Shown in pieces: positions 43,871-53,455 of a stretch of 64,000 nucleotides of DNA. A model generated the notes under the pieces. It worked only from the letters and a program-made list of their open reading frames with translations. It had not been told where the DNA came from and searched no databases. Source of the stretch: CAIWHR01 sp963734575 (GTDB lineage Bacteria; Pseudomonadota; Gammaproteobacteria; Burkholderiales; Casimicrobiaceae); the NCBI GenBank assembly GCA_963734575.1, contig CAVTHT010000013.1:1-64000 (forward strand), given 5' to 3'. The number at the start of each line of letters is the position of its first letter. Position 1 is the first letter of the stretch. Both the position numbers and the translations under genes were made by a program.

Positions 43871-46126
43871 ATGATCCTGCGGCTCGTGCATCGCACAATT
43901 CCAGCCCTCGTACTCGCCTGGCTCGCGGCAGTGTGCGTGGTGGTCTGGCTCGTCATTGCTGGCCGCAATGCTGCTCTGGAACGGGGTCGGCAGGCGACCA
44001 GCGCCTTCGCAAGGGTCGTCGAGCAACAGGTTGCCCGTACGCTTCAGGCGACTTATCTCACGCTTGGCGTAGTGGCCGATGCGCGTCAGCTGAGTCCGCC
44101 GCCGCCGAAGAACGATCCGGTCTTCCAGCAAATGATGGCGCGCCGACTCGCTGACGTCCCCTTCGTGCGGGCGACATTCGTCATCGACGCCGACGGCTGG
44201 ATAGTCCACGACACGGATTACCCAAGCACGCCGCCGGTATCACTCGCCGACCGGCCCTATTTCCTCGCGTACAAGGACGGCCGTGTGAGCGCTGCAACAG
44301 TCTGGCCTCCTGTACTCAGTCGCTCCGGCACAGGTTGGTTCGTGCCGGTCACTCATCCGGTGGCGCACGACGGCAGCTTCCAGGGGATCGTGGTGGCCGC
44401 GCTGCAGGCGCGTCATTTCGAGGAGCAGTTCCGCGAGATCGAACTGCCAGAAGATTTTGTGGTGAGCCTGTTGCACCGTGAAGGCACCCTGATCGCAAGC
44501 TACCCTCCCACGGCCGGGGAAATCGGCCGCAACTACCCCGAATTGGCGAAACAACTCACTGGACTCAAGCAAGTTGCCTTTACGACCGATGCAGGGCTGG
44601 TCGACGGCACACGTTTAGTGGCTTATCGCGCTTTGGATGTGGCGCCGGTGGTCGTGAGGGTTTCTCGTGCCCAACAGGGTGTCCTCGCCGAATGGCGGCG
44701 CACCACGCTGGTGTCTGCGCTGGCGATGGCTGTACTCACCCTCGCGTTGGGCTGGTTCGTGTTGCAGGTCAGGCGGGACAGCATTCGGCTCGCTCGGGAA
44801 AGGGAGAAGCGGACACAAGCCGAGAAGCTGGAGGCGCTTGGCCAGCTCGCGGGCGGGATGGCACATGATTTTGCTAACGTCCTGAACGTCGTCGCGATGA
44901 ACACGACGCTGATGCGGCGGAGGCTGGGGGATCCGGCGACTACGCGTACCGCACTCGAGAGGATCGAGCGAGCGGTCCAAAGCGGAAAGCAGGTATCGGA
45001 GCGTCTGCTGCGCATCGCGAGACGTTCACCGCCGCGACTGACTCCTGTGCGGCTGGATGAGTGGCTCGAGCTTGCCCGTCCGCTGTGCACCCAGGCGCTC
45101 GGATCCAGCGTCAGCCTAACCATTGACAGTGACAAGGAGCTGCCCTTCGTACTTTGCGACCCCACGGAGCTCGACGTGGTACTCGTGAATCTGCTGGTCA
45201 ATGCACGAGCGGCGATGAACGCTACCGGGAGGGTGACGATTCGTGCCTTCGGATGTCGTCCAGACCACGGGGCCTCCGTACGCGTGGCAGCGCCATCTGC
45301 GAAATTCGTGTGCTTGTCGATCGAAGACACGGGTTGCGGAATGACGGATGAAGTCATGCGGCGCGCCTTCGAGCCGCTTTACACGACCAAGGGCGAAGGA
45401 GGCACCGGCCTCGGGCTCTGGCAGGTGCAGACATTCATGAGGGCCGTCGGCGGAGACGCCACACTTCGGTCGGCAGTTGGCAAGGGCACCGCCGTGCATC
45501 TCGTCTTTCCCGCAGCGCCGACGAAGCAGGTCAGCGGACCGGTCGATCTGAATGGCGGCAACATCGAAGCGCGTAGCGACCCTTCCGGACGGGGCAGCAA
45601 CTCAAGCGTCGAGCCGCGTCCGGCGCCGACCGATTTCGAAGACACGCTCCCGGATCCGCGGCCCAACAGCGAGCGTGAAGCCCTTGTGGATGGTAGTCGC
45701 ATCTTGGTGGTGGATGACAACGTTGATGCTGCAGTAAGCCTCTCTGCAGTACTGACTGGACTGGGACACACCGTCCAGACTGCGTACGATGCGGCAAGCG
45801 CGATTGCAGTGTTGAACACCTTCCGTCCCCAAATCGCGTTGCTGGATGTTGGATTGCCCGACATGGATGGCTACGAGCTCGCCCGGCGGCTCCGAGCAAG
45901 CTCCGACGCGCGCAGCGAAGTCACGCACCTCGTTGCCGTTACCGGCTATGGCCTCGAGTCCGACCGCCGTCGTTCCAGCGAGGCTGGATTTGACGAGCAC
46001 TTGGTAAAGCCTGTCGACCTCGCGGAGGTGGAGAAGCTCCTGGCTCACATACAAGCTGAAAGGCGAAGGACGCATGCCGAAGCGGCTGATCAGCACGATC
46101 AGGCTGCATCTCATGTTCAGCATTGA
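43871..46126 (+). CDS. Hybrid sensor histidine kinase with extracytoplasmic PDC/Cache domain
   Basis: 751 residues. A first membrane helix (LVLAWLAAVCVVVWLVIAG), a periplasmic PDC-like sensor (about 35-270, with FVIDADGWIVHDTDYP, LADRPYF and GWFVPVTHPV), a second helix (LVSALAMAVLTLALGWFVL), then a kinase core with phospho-acceptor His332 in GGMAHDFANVLN. The ATP-binding N box VNLLVNARAAM and G boxes (EDTGCGM, GTGLGLWQV) follow, and a C-terminal receiver with Asp659 (LLDVGLPDMDG). It should autophosphorylate in response to a small periplasmic ligand. No output gene adjacent. Confidence 0.93.
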   Translation: MILRLVHRTIPALVLAWLAAVCVVVWLVIAGRNAALERGRQATSAFARVVEQQVARTLQATYLTLGVVADARQLSPPPPKNDPVFQQMMARRLADVPFVRATFVIDADGWIVHDTDYPSTPPVSLADRPYFLAYKDGRVSAATVWPPVLSRSGTGWFVPVTHPVAHDGSFQGIVVAALQARHFEEQFREIELPEDFVVSLLHREGTLIASYPPTAGEIGRNYPELAKQLTGLKQVAFTTDAGLVDGTRLVAYRALDVAPVVVRVSRAQQGVLAEWRRTTLVSALAMAVLTLALGWFVLQVRRDSIRLAREREKRTQAEKLEALGQLAGGMAHDFANVLNVVAMNTTLMRRRLGDPATTRTALERIERAVQSGKQVSERLLRIARRSPPRLTPVRLDEWLELARPLCTQALGSSVSLTIDSDKELPFVLCDPTELDVVLVNLLVNARAAMNATGRVTIRAFGCRPDHGASVRVAAPSAKFVCLSIEDTGCGMTDEVMRRAFEPLYTTKGEGGTGLGLWQVQTFMRAVGGDATLRSAVGKGTAVHLVFPAAPTKQVSGPVDLNGGNIEARSDPSGRGSNSSVEPRPAPTDFEDTLPDPRPNSEREALVDGSRILVVDDNVDAAVSLSAVLTGLGHTVQTAYDAASAIAVLNTFRPQIALLDVGLPDMDGYELARRLRASSDARSEVTHLVAVTGYGLESDRRRSSEAGFDEHLVKPVDLAEVEKLLAHIQAERRRTHAEAADQHDQAASHVQH

Positions 46127-46474
46127 TGAGACAATAACCGCGACTGCAACGAAGGGCATGGAAAGCGGATTCCAGGCACCCGGTGTGACAGATGGAGCAT
46201 CTCGACCGCCAGCTTTCGGGGCGTGAGCAGTCGTCGAGCCAACCCAAAGGACCACGTTGACGCTCGCCCAGACGCCTCAAAAGACTCGCGTTCGGTTTCC
46301 GTTCGGTACTCCTCGGGGTAAGCCGTTGGCGCGAATCGCAATTCGACCGCCCGTGCCGCGCAACGCGCCAGCGAGGTTCGGCATAGGTTCGGTCGCAGTG
46401 TGCCAGCCGCAGTTCACGCTGACGTGCTGTTACAGTTCTTCGGCTTGCGCGGCACTGGCGTCGTAGTGCCCTGT
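46127..46474. other. Stretch between the kinase and the tRNA remnants
   Basis: No gene is convincing. A 69-residue frame at 46257-46466 has no ribosome site and mixed composition. The 5' half of the tRNA whose 3' half starts near 46475 was looked for here and not found. Confidence 0.45.
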
Positions 46475-46564
46475 ACTCTTAATCCGTTGGTCCGGGGTTC
46501 GATCCCCCGACGGCCTACCATTCAAAACAAGGGTTCGGTGCAAGCGCGGTATGCCGCACCGAAC
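46475..46564 (+). pseudogene. tRNA 3' half (Lys, CTT anticodon-like) plus terminator
   Basis: ACTCTTAATCCG resembles a CTCTTAA anticodon loop. CGGGG-TTCGATC-CCCCG forms a perfect T arm, and ACGGCCT-A-CCA is the acceptor end with encoded CCA (to 46520). No D arm or acceptor 5' strand is found upstream and the anticodon stem does not pair. A 9-bp hairpin GTTCGGTGC/GCACCGAAC (46533-46541 with 46556-46564) follows. This looks like an attachment-site-type tRNA end left by integration. Confidence 0.65.
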
Positions 46565-46654
46565 TCTTGATCCGTTGGTCGTTGGTCGATCCCTACACGG
46601 CCTACAACAAGATCGAGGGCTTAGTGAGAAATCGCCGGGCCCTTCGTCTTTGAC
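46563..46654 (+). repeat. Second, degenerate tRNA 3' end and right copy of the direct repeat
   Basis: ACTCTTGATCCGTTGGTCGT.. and CGGCCTACAAC mirror the first tRNA 3' half with substitutions. From ATCCCTACACGGCC (46589) onward it matches 11-75 of the window, including GGGCTT, GGGCCCTT and GTCTTT. GAGGGC/GCCCTT can pair as a terminator. Confidence 0.6.
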
Positions 46655-46713
46655 TCATCCGGATCATCGCCTTCCAGAAGGACGGCGCGGAGCCGCATTC
46701 GACGGGAGAGCAT

Positions 46714-46968
46714 ATGAAGGAAGACGTCCTGCAGTGTCTAAAGAAGTACGGTCAGCGACTCGACCTCGAGATCGCCGCCGAGATGCGCCTGCCGCTCGCG
46801 ACGGTGCGCGGCCGGCTCGCGGAGCTGAGCGCCACCGGCGCGGTGGTGATGTGCTCCCTGACGCGCTACGACGGCGGGAAGACGATCGAAGCGCTGGAAT
46901 GCCGGCTGTCCGGGTATGCGCCCAAACCCGCGCCGGGGAGGAAGGCAGGGGCGCCGAAGGGGCGGTAG
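46714..46968 (+). CDS. Small winged-helix protein
   Basis: 84 residues from ATG 46714 after GGGAG. DVLQCLKKYGQRLDLEIAAE, LPLATVRGRLAELSATGAVV and a short wing (CSLTRYDGGKTIEALE) form a compact winged helix-turn-helix. The C-terminus is basic. Probably a DNA-binding regulator; target unknown. It directly follows the direct-repeat boundary. Confidence 0.7.
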   Translation: MKEDVLQCLKKYGQRLDLEIAAEMRLPLATVRGRLAELSATGAVVMCSLTRYDGGKTIEALECRLSGYAPKPAPGRKAGAPKGR

Positions 46969-46989
46969 GCCCGGGCAATGGCCGCCGGT

Positions 46990-47281
46990 CGATGGAAGCG
47001 GGAGTGCGACCTATGCGAACCTGCTCGCGGGCGGATTCCAGGATGCATGGTCGGAGCGCAACCTGGGCGATCCGGGCCACACGTGCCCCGAGGCGGGCAA
47101 CCTGCTCAACCCGACACCCACACTTTTGCAGCGGCTCGATCTCGTCTTGTTCCGTGGATCGTTCGTCGCGACAGATGTCGCGATCCCCGCTAACGAAATC
47201 GGGGATCGCACGTCGTCCAGTCTATGGCCATCCGATCACGCAGGTGTCGTGGGCGAGTTGCGGCAACGCAACGGGCGCTGA
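46990..47281 (+). pseudogene. Endonuclease/exonuclease/phosphatase family C-terminal fragment
   Basis: RLDLVLFRG, then SSLWPSDHAGVVGEL, match the end of EEP-superfamily proteins (the SDH motif with catalytic His). The upstream part also fits (NLLAGGFQDAWSERN, GHTCPEAGNLLN). The N-terminal half with the metal-binding Glu is missing and no start is evident. Confidence 0.65.
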
Positions 47282-47663
47282 GCGGTCGCCTGGCGCGAAG
47301 CCGTGGGCTTTGTCTCTTGACCTGTCGACGCGCGGCGAGCGCTCAGGTTGTGGTCGCGCTAGAGAATCGACTCGCGGCGAGGTGCCCGATGCGCCGTTGC
47401 AGGTGTGCCCGTGGTGTCGGCCCAGGATGGACCGGCGCGCAGCCCCGGCTCGCGACGCGGCAGCCCCCGCGACGCTTTCTCGGGCAACCTGATCTGGTAG
47501 CATCGCAGCGCCCTCGCCGGGATAGTTGACTGCGGCATGGCATGAGCGCGTCAGAAATGCGCAACGGTGACGCGTCGATGTCCGATCAAAAGGTCGACCA
47601 TCGGCCACCGCTCCTCTTGTTCGGCCATGACGGCCGCCAGTACATCTCCTGGAGAAATAGCCC
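47282..47663. other. Intergenic region upstream of the patatin-like gene
   Basis: 382 bases with only arginine-rich shadow frames. TGGAGAAATAGCCC at its end is the ribosome region of the next gene. No further structure recognised. Confidence 0.4.
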
Positions 47664-49925
47664 GTGCAACTTCACGTGTTGTCGGACGTCGTCGCCGATC
47701 GCGACATCCTGCGCGATCTGCTGCCGGACGGTTTCGACGATCTCGCCGCGCGCCTCGAGCTGCAGTCGCTCGACCCCGGTGACGTGCTCATCCAGCAAGG
47801 TGACCCCGGCGATTCCATGTTCGTGCTGCTGCGCGGCAGGCTGGCCGTACGCATCGAGAACGGAGACGGAAGTGCGACCAAGGTCGACGAGGTAGGCCCC
47901 GGAGGTGTCGTTGGCGAGCTGGCGCTGCTCACGGGCCAGCCGCGCACGGCCACCGTGGTCGCTTTGGAACGTAGCGACCTCGTGCGTCTTTCGCGGGAAG
48001 CCTTCGAAGCGATCGCTGTCGCCGACGCCGATGGCATGCACGCCTTCATGCGCCGCGTCCTCGATCGCTCGCGTCGCAGCCAGGTCGGTCAGCTCCTGAC
48101 CGAGCTGTTCGGCACACTCGACGAGGGCACCATGCGTGAGCTCGAAAGCCGGCTGTCTTGGCTGCATCTGGCGAGCGGAGCGCAGCTCTTCGCCCAGGGT
48201 GACGCAGGCGAAGACGCCTTCCTGGTGGTCAATGGTCGGTTGCGGGTGGCCACCCGCGACGACTCCGGATGCGACGTGGTCGTCGACGAAGTCGGACGCG
48301 GCGCCGCGGTGGGCGAGGAGGCGCTGCTTACGGGTGCTGCGCGCGGTGTCTCCGTGCACGCGATCCGGGACACGCACCTGCTCCGCCTTACCCGCGCCAC
48401 GTTCGACGCCATGCTCGATCGCCATCCGCGCGCGATGATGCAGATTGCGCGGGCGGCGGTAACGCGCCTGAACGGGGCCCTCGCGCATCGCGCGCCTGCG
48501 CGGCCGGCGACAATCGCATTGATCGCCGCAGGCCCCGACGTGCCGCTCGACGCCCTCGCGGGCCGCCTTTGCGGCGTGCTGCAAGCGTTCGGCAGCACGC
48601 TTCGACTGGATGCGGGCGAGGTCGACCGCATGCTGGCCAATCCCGACGTCGCACGCAGTGCTGAAGGCAGCGTGCTTCACGAGGCCCTGACGGCGTGGCT
48701 GTCTCGCGCGGAACGCGATCACTCGATGGTGATCCTTCAGGGCGACCTGAATTGGAGTGCGTGGACGCGCCGCTGTGCGCAGCAGGCCGATCGCATTCTT
48801 GTCGTCGGCCGAGCGGGCAGCGCTCCGCAGCTCACGGAGGCGGAGATCGCTATCGCCGAGCTCGACCTCCGGGGCCGCATGGAGCTCGTGCTGCTGCACA
48901 GTGATGCGACAGTGCGCCCTTCCGGCACCTCGCAATGGCTGCAGGGCCGCAACGTGGCGGCGCACCACCACGTGCGACTCGGCAACGACGCGGACGTGCA
49001 GCGCCTGGCCCGACGGATCACGGGGCGCGCAAACGGGCTCGTACTGGGGGGCGGGGGGGCGCGTGGCTTCGTTCACGTCGGAGCTTTGCAGGCGCTTGCG
49101 GAAGCCGGGGTCACCATCGACGTGTACGGCGGTACCAGCATTGGCGCTCTGATTGCCGCAGCAGCGTCGATGGGCGTGAGCGTCACGGACATGCACTCAC
49201 TCGCGCGGGATTTCGCGTCACCCCGCAAGCTTCTCGACCGGACGCTGCCGATCGCAGCGCTCATGACCGGTGGCAAGGTGACCGCGTTCTATCGGGAGTT
49301 GTTCGGCGACACGTCGATCGAGGACATGTGGCTGCCCTATTTCGGCATATCCAGCGGGCTGTCGCGGGCTAAGGCGGTTGTTCACGACCGGGGCACGCTG
49401 TGGCAGGCGGTCCGCGCGAGTACGGCCATCCCCGCCATCTTCCCACCGTTCCTCGGCGACGACGACGAGGTACACGTTGACGGCGGTGTCATGAACAACA
49501 TGCCGCTCGACGTGATGCGACAGCTCTGCGAAGCGGGTACCGTCATCGGCGTGAACCCCATGCCGACGCACGACCGGCTCCGGTCCTACAACTTCGGTCC
49601 CAGCATTTCCGGGTGGGCGGCGCTTGCAGGCAGGTTCAAGCTCTTCGGGTCGCGCCTGCGGGCACCGTCGATCCTCGGTAGCGTGATGCGCGCCACCGAG
49701 ATCAATAGCGCGAATCGCATGCGCCAGACAGGGTTTCGCGCGATCGCCGATCTGCTCATCGAGCCCGCGGTGGGCGACTTCCCGATCCTCGCGTTCGGGC
49801 GCTATGCCGACATCGTCGAAATTGGCTATCGGGCTGCGCAGGAAGCGATCGCGGCGTGGCAGGCCGCGTCACGGATCGACACGAGTCCCGCACAGATGGC
49901 AAGAACCACCGTGAAGGTCGCGTAG
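47664..49925 (+). CDS. Patatin-like phospholipase with cyclic-nucleotide-binding domains (NTE-like)
   Basis: 753 residues from GTG 47664. Two cNMP-binding-type domains are recognisable: GDVLIQQGDPGDSMFVLL with GGVVGELALLTGQPRTATV, and a second with GAQLFAQGDAGEDAFLVV and GAAVGEEALLTGAARGVSV. The C-terminal patatin domain has the oxyanion loop GGGGARGF (from 462), nucleophile Ser492 in GGTSIG and Asp606 in DGGVMNN. A Rossmann-like segment lies between (ATIALIAAGPDVPLDALAG). The layout is that of bacterial neuropathy-target-esterase relatives hydrolysing lysophospholipids, probably membrane-associated and ligand-gated. Confidence 0.93.
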   Translation: MQLHVLSDVVADRDILRDLLPDGFDDLAARLELQSLDPGDVLIQQGDPGDSMFVLLRGRLAVRIENGDGSATKVDEVGPGGVVGELALLTGQPRTATVVALERSDLVRLSREAFEAIAVADADGMHAFMRRVLDRSRRSQVGQLLTELFGTLDEGTMRELESRLSWLHLASGAQLFAQGDAGEDAFLVVNGRLRVATRDDSGCDVVVDEVGRGAAVGEEALLTGAARGVSVHAIRDTHLLRLTRATFDAMLDRHPRAMMQIARAAVTRLNGALAHRAPARPATIALIAAGPDVPLDALAGRLCGVLQAFGSTLRLDAGEVDRMLANPDVARSAEGSVLHEALTAWLSRAERDHSMVILQGDLNWSAWTRRCAQQADRILVVGRAGSAPQLTEAEIAIAELDLRGRMELVLLHSDATVRPSGTSQWLQGRNVAAHHHVRLGNDADVQRLARRITGRANGLVLGGGGARGFVHVGALQALAEAGVTIDVYGGTSIGALIAAAASMGVSVTDMHSLARDFASPRKLLDRTLPIAALMTGGKVTAFYRELFGDTSIEDMWLPYFGISSGLSRAKAVVHDRGTLWQAVRASTAIPAIFPPFLGDDDEVHVDGGVMNNMPLDVMRQLCEAGTVIGVNPMPTHDRLRSYNFGPSISGWAALAGRFKLFGSRLRAPSILGSVMRATEINSANRMRQTGFRAIADLLIEPAVGDFPILAFGRYADIVEIGYRAAQEAIAAWQAASRIDTSPAQMARTTVKVA

Positions 49926-50221
49926 GTCGGATTGAAGGTCTCCTTGGTGGCGGCCCGCCGGTCACCCGCTTCAGGTCCACGGCCCGTCACCAATTGGAGC
50001 CGCCAGCAGCGTCAGCCGGCATCGTCTGCCGCTTGGCCTTGTTGACACCGGGTTTCCGACTTTCGGCGCCGTCGTCATGCGCGCGTCTCGTGGCTAGATT
50101 CCTCCACCGGAAGCGATGCGCGCAACGCAGGCGACGACATGATATCCGGCAGTATCTGCTCGCTGCATGGAGCGCTCTGCCGCGTGCGGGGCTCCGCTTA
50201 GCGCGGCAAGTCAACCGACGT
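49926..50221. other. Convergent spacer after the patatin gene
   Basis: 296 bases between convergent genes, with no credible frame and no clear T-run terminator. Confidence 0.4.
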
Positions 50222-53200
50222 TCACCCGAGTTTTGGCGACTCGGCGATCAGGCCGGTGATCATTGCACGCAGCTCGCCAGGCTCCAACGGCTTACGAAGG
50301 AATCCCTTGACTCCGGCAGCCGAAAGCTCCGCCGGGTCGACAGCTTCCGCGTAACCCGTGTACAGGACGACTGGCGGCGCCGCTGACATGCGGCCGATTT
50401 CTTCTGCAAGTTGAAGGCCGCTCATCCGCGGCATCGTCTGATCCGTGATGATGAGGTCATAGGTTGCGGCACCGGTTCGGAGCAGCGACAGTGCCGCTTC
50501 GGGTTCACCGGCGATGCTCGCCTCGAGGCCCCAGCTGTCCAGCAACTCGCGCATGAATTCCGCCACGGACGGCTCGTCGTCGACGACCAGAACGCGTCCC
50601 CGCAGCCTGGATCGAGCCGTCAACGAGTCGGCGTTGCCAGCGTCTATGCCTGGCGGCGTTGCGGCGGGCCGCTCGGTGGGAGGCAGCAGTATCCGGACCG
50701 TGGTGCCTCGGCCTGGAGACGTGTCGACGATAACGTGCCCACCGTGTTCGTGCACGATACCGTGGACGACGGCCAGTCCCATGCCGCTGCCCTTGCCCAC
50801 TGCCTTCGTGGAGTAGAAGGGCTCGAAAATCCGCTCCAGCACATCGGGCGGTATGCCGGGCCCGTTGTCGGATACGGCGAGTTCCACGTACTCGCCGGCA
50901 ATGCGCTTCCGGCAACTTGCACAAACGTCGTTGACCATGAGTGCGGGCCGCACGGCGACATTGAGCGTCCCCACGCCGTTCAACGCGTCCCGGGCGTTGA
51001 TGCAAAGATTGAGGAGCACCTGCTCGAGCTGGACGGTATCCGCGACCACGTTCGGAACTTCGTCGATGGTCATCTCGAGTTCCAGCGTCGAGGGCATGAC
51101 CGATCGCACGAGGGCTTGTGCTTCCCCGACCACTGCAGGTAGCGAGATGGCGCTGCGGTTCCCGCGGCGGCCCCGGGCGAAGGTAAGGAGCTGCTGGATC
51201 AGGTCCCGCGCGCGTCGCACCGATGCTTGCGCCTGGTCTAGATGGCGCTTGAGCTTCGCGTTGCGCGTGACTTCCTGGTGATCCGCAGCGAGCTGCACGT
51301 AACCAAGGATGCCGGTGAGAATGTTGTTGAAGTCGTGCGCGATACCCCCGGCCACATGCCCGATCGCCTCCATCTTCTGCGCTTGCCGCAGTTGCTCCTC
51401 CAGACGAGCGCGCTCGGCCTCGGCAGCCTTGCGTTCGGTAATGTCCCGCGCGACGGTGATCGCGTGGGTGGCGCCGCGGTAGCGCACGGGGATCGTCCGT
51501 ACCTCGATCACGAAGCGCTCGCCGTTCCTGCGAATGGCGGGCATCTCGATCTGACAGGACTCGCCCGCGAGCGTCCGCCGGATGAGCGCGTGCAGGGCAT
51601 CCAGGTCCTCGAGAGGCAGATCGGAAGGAAAGGACTTTCCGATCACCGCCTCGCGCGAATAGCCGTACATCGCGAAGTAGGCGGGGTTCGCATCGATCAT
51701 GCGCAGATCGGGGTCCCAGAGATTGATGGCGTCGACTGACACGTTGAAGATGGCCCGGTATTGCTCCTCGCTCGCCGTCTCGTCTTCGACGAATTCGAGC
51801 TCGCCTTTCTCGTTGGCTTCACGTCGTTTCGCTTCGAGCCGGCGCAGCTCGGTGCGCCGGATCTTTCCCGACATCGTTTTCGGAATGTCGCCGAACTCGA
51901 CGCGACGGATGCGCTCGTACGGGGCCAGCCGTTGGCGCAGGTGCGCGAAGATGTCGGCTGCGAGCTCGGGCGTCGCGGTATAGCCCGGCTTGAGGCTGAC
52001 GAAGCACTTCGGCACCGCGAGCCGTAGGGGATCCGGGCTGGGCACGACTGCCGCCTCTCCGATCGCCGGATGTTCGATGGCGACCGACTCCAGCTTGAAT
52101 GGCGAGATCCGGTAGTCCGACGATTTGAACACGTCGTCCGCGCGGCCGACGTACCAGAAGTAGCCGTCGCTGTCGCGCCGAGCCACGTCCCCGGTGCGGT
52201 AGAAGCTGTCCTCTGCGGTCGCAATCGCGGTCGCGGTATCGCCCGAATAGCCGTCCATCAAACCCACCGGACGGGGGTCGACACGGATCGAAACCTCGCC
52301 CTCGTCTGCTGGACTGCCGTAGGCGTCCAGGAGGACCAGGTCGTAGCCAGGGAGTACGCGGCCCATCGCACCCGGCTTCACGGGTTGCCCAACGGAATTC
52401 CCGATCACCGCGGTCGTTTCGGTCTGGCCGAAGCCGTCCCGAACCGTGATTCCCCAGGCCGCCTGCACGCGGTGGATGATCTCCGGATTCAGCGGTTCAC
52501 CCGCACCGATCAGTTCGCGGATGGCAAGACGCCCGCGAAACGCCGCGAGATCCTCCTGGATCAACATACGCCAGACGGTCGGCGGCGCACAGAGCGTCGT
52601 GACGCGGCAACGTTCGAGCACGGCGAGCATCGCCTTCGCATCGAAGCGCGCGTAGTTGTAGATGAAGACGCACGCCCCGGCGTTCCAGGGAGCGAAGAAG
52701 CAGCTCCACGCGTGCTTTGCCCACCCCGGGGACGAGATATTGAGATGGATGTCGCCCGGACGGAGGCCGATCCAGTACATCGTCGAGAGATGCCCTACCG
52801 GGTAGCTCTGGTGGGTATGGCGCACGAGCTTGGGCTTCGCCGTGGTCCCCGAAGTGAAGTAGAGGAGCAAAGGGTCATCTGCGCGCGTTCGGGCGTCGGG
52901 CGTGAACGTGGCCGGGAAGCGGCTGGATTGGGCGAAGTCGAGCCAGCCGAGGGTGGGTTCGCCGACCGCGATACGCGTGAAATCACCTCCCAAGGCATCG
53001 ATCTTCGGGGCATTTGCCGAACCTGTGACGACGTGTCTTACGCCGCCTCGGGTGATTCGATCCCGCAGATCGTCACGCGCCAGAAGGGCGGAGGTCGGGA
53101 TCAGGACCACACCCAGCTTGATTGCCGCGAGCATGACCTCCCATAGCGCGGGTTCGTTGCCGAGCATGAGCAGGAGGCGATCACCACGCTGGACGCTCTG

Positions 53201-53455
53201 CGCACGCAGCCAGTTCGCGACCTGGTTGGAACGAGCGGCAAGCGCCGCGAATGACAGCCGACACTCTTCACCCGACTGCTCGACGATCCACAGTGCCGGA
53301 TTCTCATTGCCAGCAGCCATCGGGTCGAAGTAATCGAGCGCCCAGTTGAAGTCGGGCAGGCGTGGCCATACGAAGCCGTTGCGTGCGCCGTCGTAGTCCG
53401 CGCGCTTCGCGAGAAGGAAGTCGCGCGACTCGAGGAACGAGGCTGTGGCGATCAT
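50222..53455 (-). CDS. Fusion: AMP-forming acyl-CoA synthetase, PAS, histidine kinase and receiver
   Basis: About 1077 residues from ATG 53455 (GGGAG upstream; the frame is open to 53494). Residues 1-540 form a full ANL-superfamily synthetase: LLYFTSGTTAKPKLVRHTHQ as the ATP loop, GFGQTETTAVIGN, YRTGDVARRDSDGYFWYVGR, DDVFKSSDYRISPFKLES, and catalytic Lys531 in PKTMSGKIRR. It is closest in style to medium-chain/acetyl-type enzymes. A PAS domain follows (about 560-680, INLWDPDLRMIDANPAYFAM), then a coiled linker, phospho-acceptor His707 (GGIAHDFNNILTG), N box LNLCINARDAL, G boxes (SDNGPGIP, GKGSGMGLAVV) and a receiver with Asp1005 (IITDQTMPRMSG). No membrane helices. An OmpR-type regulator lies upstream on the same strand. 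No frameshift seen. Confidence 0.92.
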   Translation of the reverse strand: MIATASFLESRDFLLAKRADYDGARNGFVWPRLPDFNWALDYFDPMAAGNENPALWIVEQSGEECRLSFAALAARSNQVANWLRAQSVQRGDRLLLMLGNEPALWEVMLAAIKLGVVLIPTSALLARDDLRDRITRGGVRHVVTGSANAPKIDALGGDFTRIAVGEPTLGWLDFAQSSRFPATFTPDARTRADDPLLLYFTSGTTAKPKLVRHTHQSYPVGHLSTMYWIGLRPGDIHLNISSPGWAKHAWSCFFAPWNAGACVFIYNYARFDAKAMLAVLERCRVTTLCAPPTVWRMLIQEDLAAFRGRLAIRELIGAGEPLNPEIIHRVQAAWGITVRDGFGQTETTAVIGNSVGQPVKPGAMGRVLPGYDLVLLDAYGSPADEGEVSIRVDPRPVGLMDGYSGDTATAIATAEDSFYRTGDVARRDSDGYFWYVGRADDVFKSSDYRISPFKLESVAIEHPAIGEAAVVPSPDPLRLAVPKCFVSLKPGYTATPELAADIFAHLRQRLAPYERIRRVEFGDIPKTMSGKIRRTELRRLEAKRREANEKGELEFVEDETASEEQYRAIFNVSVDAINLWDPDLRMIDANPAYFAMYGYSREAVIGKSFPSDLPLEDLDALHALIRRTLAGESCQIEMPAIRRNGERFVIEVRTIPVRYRGATHAITVARDITERKAAEAERARLEEQLRQAQKMEAIGHVAGGIAHDFNNILTGILGYVQLAADHQEVTRNAKLKRHLDQAQASVRRARDLIQQLLTFARGRRGNRSAISLPAVVGEAQALVRSVMPSTLELEMTIDEVPNVVADTVQLEQVLLNLCINARDALNGVGTLNVAVRPALMVNDVCASCRKRIAGEYVELAVSDNGPGIPPDVLERIFEPFYSTKAVGKGSGMGLAVVHGIVHEHGGHVIVDTSPGRGTTVRILLPPTERPAATPPGIDAGNADSLTARSRLRGRVLVVDDEPSVAEFMRELLDSWGLEASIAGEPEAALSLLRTGAATYDLIITDQTMPRMSGLQLAEEIGRMSAAPPVVLYTGYAEAVDPAELSAAGVKGFLRKPLEPGELRAMITGLIAESPKLG

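Noticed and set aside
46257..46466. 69-residue frame before the tRNA remnant
   Set aside because: No ribosome site, no motif, mixed composition.
47586..49196. 536-residue minus-strand frame opposite the patatin gene
   Set aside because: The plus-strand gene has cNMP and patatin catalytic motifs; the reverse frame is His/Arg-rich shadow.
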